A stretch of 64,000 nt of DNA, from NCBI GenBank assembly GCA_051294375.1, contig CM119263.1:25511367-25575366 (forward strand). The letters run 5' to 3'. The position numbers and the translations under genes are program-made. Below, in pieces: positions 55,396-64,000 of the stretch; the stretch's first letter is position 1; each line of letters opens with the position of its first letter. The DNA comes from Paraspadella gotoi (taxonomy: Eukaryota > Chaetognatha). The notes under the pieces are model-generated. The model was not told the DNA's origin, searched no databases, and saw only the letters and a program-made list of their open reading frames with translations.

Positions 55396-56224
55396 CAGTC
55401 TATCAGCAGATCCCGACTCTATAATTCACTTTGTCGCTCCGTCGGTCCGCCCCCTCAATATAGTCAGGCATTGACTTATATCATGTCAGAACATCAAATT
55501 ATGATAAATTATGCAAAAAAAACGATGTCCGTCCATCCGTCCATCTGTCTGTCTGTCTGTCTGTCTGTCCGTCCATCCTACCTTAGCAAAAAACACCAAT
55601 TACTCGTGATTGCATAGATGGAATGAAATTTTGTGTGTGGGTAAGGAAATGTGTGATTGAGCTGGATATGAAGTTTCGATGGAATCGTCTGAGTGGAAAT
55701 GAGTTTAAATGGAAAAAAAAAAAAAATTTATAATTTGAACACCAATTACTCATGAGTGGATTTGGCGATTGACCTATAATTTTGTAAGTGGGTAGGAAAT
55801 TGTGTGATTAAGCTGGAAATAAAGTTTCGATGGAATCATCAAAGTAGAAATGAGTTAAAATGGAAAAAACAAAAAACCTGTTTCACTAATTAATTATGCT
55901 TCTTTTTCTTTTTATAGTAAATGTAAATGCAAGATGTATTAATTAATCAAATAATTATTCAGTTAATTAATCAATTAGTCAATTAATTAATCAATAATTA
56001 ATTAAGCAGTCAATCAATCAAATCAATCATTATCGGCATTATTATCATCGTCGTCATTGCTTTTGTCGTGGTTAGTAACGAAAAGACCTAAAAACAAACA
56101 TTTTGGATAAAATTAATTAATTAATTGCCTAATTAATTAATTAACTTAAATTATTTAATTATTAATTAATTAATTACCGATAATGATTGTAGGCAGATCC
56201 GACATTGTTTGCTCAAACTTGTTT
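55396..56224 (+). repeat. repeat family A, copy 5 (full length)
   Basis: From CAGATCCCGACTCTATAATT through a (GTCT)n run, two body modules (TTTCGATGGAATCGTCTGAG and a second), ATTAATTA-rich DNA, TTTTGTCGTGGTTAGTAACG, to GGCAGATCCGACATTG and GCTCAAACTTGTTTG. About 830 bp; no coding frame. Confidence 0.8.
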
Positions 56225-56559
56225 GATTAGTAACAACTCAGTCTGTTTATAATTATATGGTTGAAGGGTTTTATTTTATGGTGTCTGCTATATAGGCTTC
56301 TTTCAATTCTTAACTTTCTAAATAATATATATGGATGTCTTCCTTCTTCATCAACAACCTTTTATAACCCCATCTCTCACTAATTTTTCTGTCCCGAATT
56401 ACCAAACTAATTCGAATGATTCGATAATTCTTGACAACTCGTAACTATTTTTTAATATTAGGATTAAAAATTAAAACGAAACAATACTTCGTCAACATAC
56501 TGTGAATTGCTGTTACTGATTTAACAAGAACCAGAATTCACAATCAGTTTACTACTACG

Positions 56560-57010
56560 GAAGAGTTATAAAATAGGCAGAAACCACTCGCAGAAACCAC
56601 TCGCAGAAACCACTCGCTGAGCTCTGAACAATTCGACAACAGATCCTCTTCACCTGAGAATCCATAAATATAAAAAAAAACCTAAAGTGAAAAAGAAGAT
56701 GAAAGCAAACCGTTTTGTGAGGTGATTTGCTAACGATAATTCCCCCCCCCCTTCCTACTTCGCCTGACTCGCTTCGTCCTCCTTTTCGTTGCTCAATATT
56801 CTGCTTCGTCGCTCGCAATGACGTCATAGCCATGGAGGGGGGGGTTACGATTAAGGTGAGAGAGAGGGGGGCGGGTGAAGGTTGTCGGGGCGCGCCGGAA
56901 ATTGCGAAGCCGTCGTCGGCGATAAAAACGTCTCGGAATGACGCTTCTGCTACGATTTGTTCAAACGAAGAGAAATGACACTTCCGATGCTCGGAATGAA
57001 GCCTCTCACG
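56560..57010 (+). promoter_or_regulatory. CRE-containing GC-rich segment, possible promoter and first exon
   Basis: GC-rich island with TGACGTCA at 56819-56826, followed by an ATG with eight codons ending at a donor-like AAG|GTGAGA near 56856. Three direct copies of CAGAAACCACTCG lie at 56578-56617. No downstream exon could be connected. Confidence 0.3.
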
Positions 57011-57772
57011 AGAAAGAAGAAAATCCAGGTATAGATTCGTGATTTATTTTTATTATTATACAGTTTATGGATAAAAGAGTTTTCTTAGAGAGAAAATAAT
57101 TTATATATACATAAAACCATTAAACTAAATCTTTTTAAAACACGTCATGGGCTGGCAACGATTGTTTTTCCGGTGAGCTGTTTAAATGGTGAGGAACGGC
57201 ACCTGTGTGACACGGGCTGTTGTTCATCTCGTGAACGAATACGCTTAGCAAGGCAGAAATTAAGTGAGAAAAAAAATCTCGCGTTAATTAAAACATTTGC
57301 TCCGCGACAAAAGTTAATTATAAAAAAAAATTAAATAAAATGAAGTACTGGAAAAAGGCCGAAAAAAATTAAAAGCTTCTTGTTTAACATAAACAGAATG
57401 AAAGGGACGAGGACGGAAAGCACTCGGGATGAGGTCGTTTTAATCGTTATGCAAAAATTTTCAATGAAAATAGCTCAATATGTGTTGGGTAACCTGTAAT
57501 ATCAATTTGTTTTGTTATCTCCATTTTTTATTTCTTTTCTTAACTTTATCAAATTAATGTTTATGTTTTTAAACAATTTTTAATGAGCTTAAAACCATTG
57601 CTGTTTATTTTGCTTGGAACAAAACTCGGCATGTTTTTCCCCTCCAAATGTTCTGCTACAAAAATAATACCCGCGTCCAAGTAAGAAAGAAATAATGATA
57701 AATAAATGGAAAATCAAAACAATGGCGTCGGAAAAAAGAAGAGTACGGGAAAAGACTAAATATTTACGGTAT

Positions 57773-57988
57773 TGTGACGGTATAGCCAAACCGCCTTACA
57801 TCTTCCATCGTTCAGCCAATCCCATTGGCTCAGAGGGGGAACGCACCATCCCAGAGTCCTAACGATTCCCCTCCGCGTTGGCAAAGCGAGAACGTCCTAG
57901 GGTAACCGCGCCAGTGGCAGGCGGCGCCACTGAGGGTCGAAAGCCCCCTTTAGCCAACAGTGAGATGCCCCATCCCAATGGGCATCGG
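57773..57988 (+). repeat. repeat family E, copy 3
   Basis: Starts TTGTGACGGTATAG, contains CCATTGGCTCAGAGGGGG and GGCGCCACTGAGGGTCG, ends CATCCCAATGGGCATCGG. Same family as 6820 and 12371. Confidence 0.7.
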
Positions 57989-57989
57989 A

Positions 57990-59055
57990 AAAAAAAAATG
58001 TCATAAAATGGAGGGGGAAAAAAATTAAGAAATAACAAATATAGAAAGAAAAAATAAGTGAGAAAAGATGATTTTTGGTGACGAAGACTGAAAACAAAAG
58101 TCTTCGCCTCTGGGATGAGGAAGATGAGAGGCAACGGAACGGAGGGAGTTAAAGCGCGATAATTGGAATGAGAAAGAGGCGATAAAAAGAAGGAAGAAAA
58201 AAAAGAAATAAAAAGAAAAGAATTAAAGGATGGATATGAAAAGAAAAATGAAAAGAAAGAAACTGCATGGGTGAAGGAATAATCTTATGGATCCGCCTGT
58301 CAAAACACAAATACTATCAAATATTCTAAACCACAGAAAACTTGTTCAGTTTGCAGTAAAGCAAATAACGTAGGCACGGTTCCCTAGACACCCCGTCAGA
58401 TTCGTTCTTCCGGCGAAGAGCTATAATTGTGATTGTGAAAAATATACTTTTAATCTCCTGCTTAATATTTAATTTCGAACGGACCACCTTCAGTCAGTCA
58501 ATTGAGCTTCGGTTACACCCTTTTTTTTTCCAAAATGACGCCATGAATATTTCAGTTCAAAAACGAGGAGACCGGATCCGAAAATCGCGATATAACTGGA
58601 TTATTTTCAATCGCGAGATTCGTTTTTACGACGATCGTTTCGTTTTCTTTTTTTTTTCTTTCTTCAAGTTTTTACCTTCGCCAAATTCAATCTTCTCTTT
58701 TCCCCAATTTTCCTCTATTCGGTTCATGGAGTTTTTTTCTTTCCTTTTTTTTTCTTCCATCCACCGAGGATTTTCTGTCGTTTCTTTCTTTTTTTTTTAC
58801 AACCGCTTCCTTCCTTTCCTCTCCGCCTTAATTTTTTACCTCGAGGGCATCTGAAGGTTTTTTTCCACTCCTCCTCTTCATCCTCCTTTCTTACATCCGG
58901 CTGGAAACCGGATATCGCCCACTTCTGTTTTTTCTTTCTTTTCCTTATGCTTTTTCTCCTCTGTTTTTTCTCCGTCTCTCTTTGTTTTCCTTTCGTCATC
59001 CAGGCCAAAACTCTTCAATCATCGTTTTTTAACTCATCGCTTTCGCGATCTCCGC
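57990..59055. other. intergenic, purine/pyrimidine-skewed DNA
   Basis: A-rich in the first half and T/C-rich (58640-59060) in the second. Open frames on both strands come from this skew. No gene seen. Confidence 0.5.
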
Positions 59056-59059
59056 ACCA

Positions 59060-59800
59060 TTTCTTCTTCGCCCCCTTCCCCCTCCCAATGCCGCGCCTCC
59101 CCATCTACGACCGAATCGCGCGCACGCGCCGACGCACGCGAGCGCTCCATCTCGTCCACCTCGCCAGCCTCGGCGCTAACTCGATTTCCGGCGCCCAACC
59201 GGTCCTGTCGGCGCCGAGAGAGCCGGACGCGCCCCACTCGTCGCGTTGGGTTTTTTATCTTCCTTTTTTTTCCCGCCATCTTTTTTTTTCTCGATCTCCC
59301 TTTTCTTCTTCTTCCTCCTCTCGTTTCTCCTCCCCCGGTTTCTTTTTTTGTTTACGAGGAGCGGCGAGGGTTTGTTGAGGGCGGCGGCGGCGGCGGGCAG
59401 ACCGGGGGCCGGGAGGCGGCGACCGTGGAAAGCGCGAGGATTCGCTGCATCAAATCGACGCATGCGTGTTCCCGGACGCGACGAGGATGAGGCGAGAAGG
59501 GGAAGAGCAGCGAAGCGCCGTTGGCCGACCCGACGTCGTGTCGATTCGGTTCGGGAAAAAAGGAGGAACGACTCGTTCTCTCTCCTTGCGTTGCCGAGGA
59601 GTAAAAATCCATGCATGGAGAAATATAATGCGCGCTCTCTCCCTCTCTCTCTCTCTCTGTCACACTCAGCCCCCTTCCGTCTTAACGCGGGACAGACTTG
59701 CCAGTTACGGCTGCTGGGCAACGACGAAGACGATAATTTCTGTTTTATCCTCAAACCTCATTCGCTGCGCTGACTCATTTTCGTCGTCCGTTGCTCTCGC
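59060..59800. promoter_or_regulatory. CpG-dense island, possible promoter
   Basis: GC- and CpG-rich blocks at about 59090-59240 and 59355-59560 (for example CGCGCGCACGCGCCGACGCA), then pyrimidine-rich DNA. Several long frames are open on both strands, as expected from composition. It may be a promoter for a gene not otherwise seen here, or a distal 5' end of SNAP-25. Confidence 0.3.
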
Positions 59801-60002
59801 TTTCGCTCACTCTCTCTCTCACTCTCTCTGCTCATTTGCCTCCTCTGTTCTCTCATTCATTTTTTTTCAATCATTTAATTCATTCATTTTCTCCTTTTCC
59901 TCTTTTATCCTCGTTTACCGCGTTCGCTCTCCTCAATTTGATCAATCTTTGTGCTAATTCATTTCAGACGCTTAGAGAACTAAGCCTTTTTTTTAGTCGG
60001 AT

Positions 60003-60812
60003 CTGCTTTACAGCAGATTCCGGCTCTATAATTCACTTTGTTGGTCCGTCGGTCCGGCCCCCCAATCTTGTCGGGCAATCACTTATATCATGTCAGAACA
60101 TCGAATTAGAAAAATTATGCAAAAAAAAAAACTATGACCGTCCGTCCGTCCGTCCATCCGTCCGTTCGTCCATCCGTCCGTTCGTTCGTCCATCCGTTCG
60201 TCCGTCCATCCATCCGTCCCACCTTAGCAAAAAACTCCAATTGCTCCTGATTGGATGGATGGATCGGAGTGAAATTTTGTGAGTGGGTAGGAAAGTGTGG
60301 AATTGAGCTGGAAATCGAGTTTTGCTGGAATCGTCCGAGTGGAAATGAGTTAAAATGAAAAACAAAAAAATCTATTTCACTATTTGAACGCCAATTACTA
60401 ATGAGTTGATGGGGCATTTGACTTGAAATTTTGTATGTGGATAGGAAAGAGTGTGATTAAGCTAAAAATCAAGTTTTCATAGAATCGTTTAAGTGGAAAT
60501 GAGTTAAAATGGAAAAACAAACAATCTATTTTACTATTTGATTATGCTTTTTTATTTTTATGTTAAATGTAAATTCAAGCTGCATTAATTAATTATTAAT
60601 AAATAATTAATTAATTATTAATTATTTGTAATTAATTAATTAATTTTGTGATCGAGATTGTTGTTTTGTGATTGAGAGGCGGGACAAAGTGGAAAACGAT
60701 ATTGACACGATTAAAAAAAATTAATATTAATTAATTAATTAATTGATTATCTGATCAGCTTCTTACCGCTAATGATCGTGGGCAGATCCGGCATTGTTTG
60801 CTCAAACTTGTT
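60003..60812 (+). repeat. repeat family A, copy 6 (full length)
   Basis: From GCAGATTCCGGCTCTATAAT, a long (GTCC)n tract (60138-60220), two body modules with GAAATTTTG and GTGGAAATGAGTTAAAATG, to GGGCAGATCCGGCATTG and GCTCAAACTTG. About 810 bp. Confidence 0.8.
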
Positions 60813-61029
60813 TATTGTTTCCTGCCTTCGACTTCGCTCGAAATTTCATTGATAAATTTTTATTCCCGGTCGTTTGTAAGAGCGAAATTTGACAATCGTT
60901 GTAAATACTTTTTTAATGTCTATGACTGTGTATGTGAATATTACGAATTTAACTAAGAGTCAAGCCTTTAATGTTCGTCGTGACAAACATTAAAAAAGAG
61001 AGTAAAATGGAATTGTCTTAGTATGAACT

Positions 61030-61200
61030 CGCATCTTAAAATAACCGCGTCTTTTGTCTCTCTCGTCCTTTCGCCATTTTCATCGTCTTCTTGAGTACAA
61101 ATGGAGCCGTGGAAATCGGGGGCGTGGGCGTCTCAAGGCCGCCCCTTGGCGAGAGACGGCTCCGCACGGCGAAACCGCCCACAGCGCTGTAATGACTTTC
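61030..61200 (+). other. GC-rich segment, possible untranslated exon
   Basis: Pyrimidine-rich lead with CGCCATTTTCATCG (a YY1-like CCATTTT), then about 90 GC-rich bases that can pair internally (GGAGCCGT with ACGGCTCC, GTGGGCG with CGCCCAC). Could be a 5' exon of SNAP-25, two kilobases upstream; nothing proves it. Confidence 0.25.
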
Positions 61201-61917
61201 ATTTTCGACTTTCATTCTCCTATGTTATCAACTGTATTAACGGAGTAATCTCGTTACATGACTGTATCGTCTACTTATTAAGACTTACTACATATTAATA
61301 TCAATCATTAATTTAAAGAAAAGCTCTTGGCGACGAATCTATCCATTCTGTCTGAACAAATATAAAAAAAATATTTTTTTTCGATCGTCGTTGAGGGTGA
61401 CATACTTCGTTAAACCGAATATTCAATTACTTATATATACACGAAATTAAGCATGATTCACGATAACATTTAACTCGAATGATGATTTTATTAAATATGA
61501 TAAAGAATAATTTTGTACCTACCGCAATTATGCAATAACCATGTATTATGTACATAATAGAATAATCGAAAAGCAGACGAGGAAGTTTTGGCTTTTGCAC
61601 AAAATCTATACAAAAAGGAAAATTAGTACAATTCTTATAGCGTGTATTATTTTGTTCGCAAAAAAAATATTTAGCACGTTGTTGTTGGTGACATCGCTTT
61701 CTAAAATATTAGTAAAAACTTAAGACGTTGCAAGTGATCTGAGCATATTTGTGAAAATATTTTTTTCAGAGATATGTCTAATAATGAAAGTTTTAAAAAA
61801 ATTTAACACATTTATTCAATGAGACTTTTGGGCTTTAAAATATTTTCAAAATTCAAAATCTGAAGTCACCAATAGACATTATATGATGTAATGTATTATA
61901 ATTTAACATTATATATA

Positions 61918-62444
61918 CAGGAAGGACCAGCTCTAATGGGACTAACTTCTAATGCTTACAGCACAAAAACTGTTTATGATAGAAGAAAAGCGAAACAATA
62001 TTTGGAAACTAGGCTAATTTCTCTTTTAGTCGATATCAAAAACGTCTGGAAAATCCAACAGCAACTCTTATAATTGATTTTTTTTCGCGCTTTTTCTTTA
62101 CAAAATTTTGAGAAAATTTGGTAAAAATCAAAATGAAGCAGTTTTTATCGCGCAATTTTTCTGACTGCAATCTCCCTGATTAATAAAAATATAGAATAGA
62201 GAAGCAGAATGTCCCAGAACTGTTTACTTTTTGACTGCAGCAATTGTTGTAGGAATTGCAGGATTCCAAATGGGCGCATTCGAAAAAGCATGAGCCGCCT
62301 TCTCTGCCTCTGGACAGTGGACACTTGAAGAAAGTCAGGGTTGCCAAAGGTTAATTTTTTTAATAGATTGTGTTGCCATTTTCTTTTATTTACCAATCCA
62401 AACGACTTTTTTAAATTTAGTCCCAATAGAGCTGGACCTCCCTG
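61918..62444. mobile_element. non-autonomous Tc1/mariner-like DNA transposon
   Basis: Terminal inverted repeats of about 30 bases: left CAGGAAGGACCAGCTCTAAT, right (reversed) CAGGGAGGTCCAGCTCTATT, both continuing with GGGACTAA. Each end is flanked by TA, the target duplication used by Tc1/mariner elements. The 527-bp interior contains short frames on both strands but no complete transposase. Confidence 0.65.
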
Positions 62445-63083
62445 TAGAACTTTATTCTCATCTTATTAAGATTCTTAAGATGCTTTTGACTGAATTCATA
62501 TGCATCAATCAATAATTTCAGAACCATCATAACTGAAGTTGCATGTGTTAATTGCTTTTAATTCTAAAGTTGACTATTTGCTTAAGAGTTTCAGACCTCT
62601 CTATTGCCTAACTTTTTACTACAATCGAAGTTTTCATCCCAAAATTATCAGAGTTGAAGCAAAAAGATATTTGACCTTAGTTCCGTTTTTATTTTAGTTC
62701 TTTTCTTTTTTTCGTGTTTTTTTTTCAAACTGATAGGTGAAAGCTTAAAACATGTAATGTAATAATAATTTTCACTGAAACTCTTATTATACATTTTTTA
62801 ACTATATTAAAGTAATTTCGCTATATAGCAAAGCTTCCTCGTCGTTACTGCTCTGAAAAAAGATGTTTAAAAAAGTAAAAAGGTCTTGTATGTAAATTAA
62901 TATATATTTTTAAATTTCGAATGATTAAAAGTTTCAGAGCAAGCTTATAAACACTTTTAAAATTGTGTCGTGGGGTTAACAAGTAATTCAATTATTCATC
63001 AAATTTAACCAAAGCCCAACTATCACAATTCATAGGTCAGGATAAAAATTAGTCATTCCTAACTTGTTTTCCGCATTTTGCAG
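62445..63083. other. AT-rich DNA upstream of SNAP-25
   Basis: No gene or known repeat. A strong acceptor (TTCCGCATTTTGCAG) ends at 63083, suggesting that the SNAP-25 leader is spliced from an exon further upstream. Confidence 0.4.
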
Positions 63084-63227
63084 TAAGAGGCAAGTTGGCT
63101 CTTCACCCTTTGCCCTCAGCCCGCCAAACCCAGCGAATCGCCGTCGTCTCCGCGTCTCGAGTCTCCGTCGTCTTCCAAAAATCCAGACTTATCCCTCTCC
63201 TCTTTTTGGCATCCGCCCAGCACCGCA

Positions 63228-63842
63228 ATGACGGATGGCACTGGCGCCGGAGGCGGCGGGGTGGACGACCTGGCCGACCTTCAGATCAGCATGAATCGCA
63301 CGACCGACGAGTCGCTCGAGTCCACGCGGCGCATGTTGCAGCTGGCCGAGGAGAGCAAGGAAGCGGGCATCTCCACTCTCGTCAATCTGGACGAACAGGG
63401 GGAGCAGCTGGATAGGATCGAAGAAGGCATGGACAAGATCCACGAGGATATGGGCACCGCCGAGAAGGCGCTGGAAGGACTGGAGGCCTGCTGCGGCCTC
63501 TGCGTCCTTCCGTGGCAGAAGCGCCAGAAAAAGGGGGACGAAGAGGCGTGGAAGAACGAGGGGGGCCAGCCGACGGGGAGTCAACCCCAACGCATCATGG
63601 GTGACGGTGTGATGATGAGCGGGAACTTCGTTACCAAGGTAACCAACGATGCGCGAGAGGACGAGATGGAGCAGAACGTCGCGGAGGTCAGCAACATGAT
63701 CGGGAACCTCAGGAATATGGCCATTGACGTAGGGTCGGAGATCGACAACCAAAACAGACAAATCGACCGAATAACCAATAAGGGAGCTTCCAACGAAACG
63801 CGGGTCAAAACCGCCAATGAAAGGGCGAACAAGCTGTTGTAA
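63228..63842 (+). CDS. SNAP25: SNAP-25 family t-SNARE
   Basis: Plasma-membrane Qb/Qc SNARE that pairs with syntaxin and synaptobrevin to drive vesicle fusion. 204 residues, close to the 206 of vertebrate SNAP-25. First SNARE motif about 25-85 (DESLESTRRMLQLAEESK, zero-layer Q57), a palmitoylation-type cysteine cluster CCGLC at 88-92 (three Cys against four in vertebrate SNAP-25), linker, then a second SNARE motif from about 140 (VTNDAREDEMEQNVAEVS, zero-layer Q175). Acidic, Gly-rich start. The coding sequence has no intron, though vertebrate SNAP25 is split; an acceptor at 63083 suggests an intron in the leader. Coding DNA is GC-rich compared with its flanks. Confidence 0.95.
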   Translation: MTDGTGAGGGGVDDLADLQISMNRTTDESLESTRRMLQLAEESKEAGISTLVNLDEQGEQLDRIEEGMDKIHEDMGTAEKALEGLEACCGLCVLPWQKRQKKGDEEAWKNEGGQPTGSQPQRIMGDGVMMSGNFVTKVTNDAREDEMEQNVAEVSNMIGNLRNMAIDVGSEIDNQNRQIDRITNKGASNETRVKTANERANKLL

Positions 63843-64000
63843 CTCCGCGGTTACCTTGTAACGATGCCGGTTTTACGAACGATATAGTTTCGTCGATAGA
63901 CGATTTTATTCAAAATCGTTACAAAATCGAGAATTAAAATTACGGTGGGTTTTCGAGAAAATATGACGTTGATTAGTATAGCTTTCTTTGATTAATGATT
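63843..64000 (+). other. 3' flank of SNAP-25
   Basis: Presumed 3' untranslated region; no AATAAA before the window ends. Confidence 0.4.

Noticed and set aside
59176-59754. 192-codon minus-strand ORF and its plus-strand counterparts
   Set aside because: Composition-driven in a CpG island; low-complexity Lys/Arg peptide with no domain signs.
62710-62770. Further hammerhead-like site (CTGATAG...AAAACATGTA)
   Set aside because: Neither the GAAAC nor the GTC element is intact and stem II does not pair well.

Overview
The window is nuclear DNA of an animal. The genes are split by many phase-consistent GT-AG introns, the intergenic and intronic DNA is AT-rich and full of short interspersed repeats, and the products (SLC34 phosphate transporter, heterotrimeric G-alpha, N-WASP, an LDLRAD3-like receptor, CEP295-like centriole protein, class A GPCR, Kir channel, SNAP-25) are a metazoan set. 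The divergent G-alpha and GPCR, the COR-domain protein and the overall compactness suggest an invertebrate, possibly an early-branching lineage such as a sponge. That placement is inference only.

Layout. 1-2.2 kb: repeats. 2.2-7.9 kb (minus): SLC34 Na/Pi cotransporter, 12 coding exons, with a CpG-rich candidate 5' exon and promoter at 8.5-8.9 kb. 10.0-18.7 kb (plus): G-alpha subunit with an altered P-loop. 20.8-26.2 kb (plus): N-WASP, 13 exons. 28.3-30.8 kb (plus): LDLRAD3-like single-pass receptor with PPxY motifs. 31.6-43.5 kb (minus): CEP295-like gene, 16 exons, with a complete GPCR gene (34.7-37.2 kb, plus) nested in one intron. 45.1-45.9 kb (plus): remnant of a Kir channel lacking its membrane part and carrying an in-frame stop. 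49.4-52.7 kb (plus): intronless 1120-residue protein joining a COR-like region to a trypsin-like protease domain. 52.7-63 kb: gene-poor, repeat-rich. 63.2-63.8 kb (plus): SNAP-25. For SLC34, WASL, LDLRAD3-like, CEP295-like and the GPCR, the exon lengths I derived by hand add up to an intact reading frame; the G-alpha frame closes only if one GC donor is accepted.

The neighbouring genes are not an operon and no shared pathway is evident. The most unusual content lies in the repeats. There are at least eight dispersed families. One is a set of hairpin motifs (about 1.4, 5.4, 25.7, 48.0 and 54.8 kb, plus a half copy at 20.2 kb) matching the hammerhead ribozyme core: CTGATGA, a base-paired stem II whose sequence differs between copies while pairing is kept, then GAAAC-ATGTC. 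Three of them sit inside long inverted repeats. The other main candidates for novelty are the COR-protease protein, the G-alpha with GTGGCGKST in place of GAGESGKST, and the Kir remnant.
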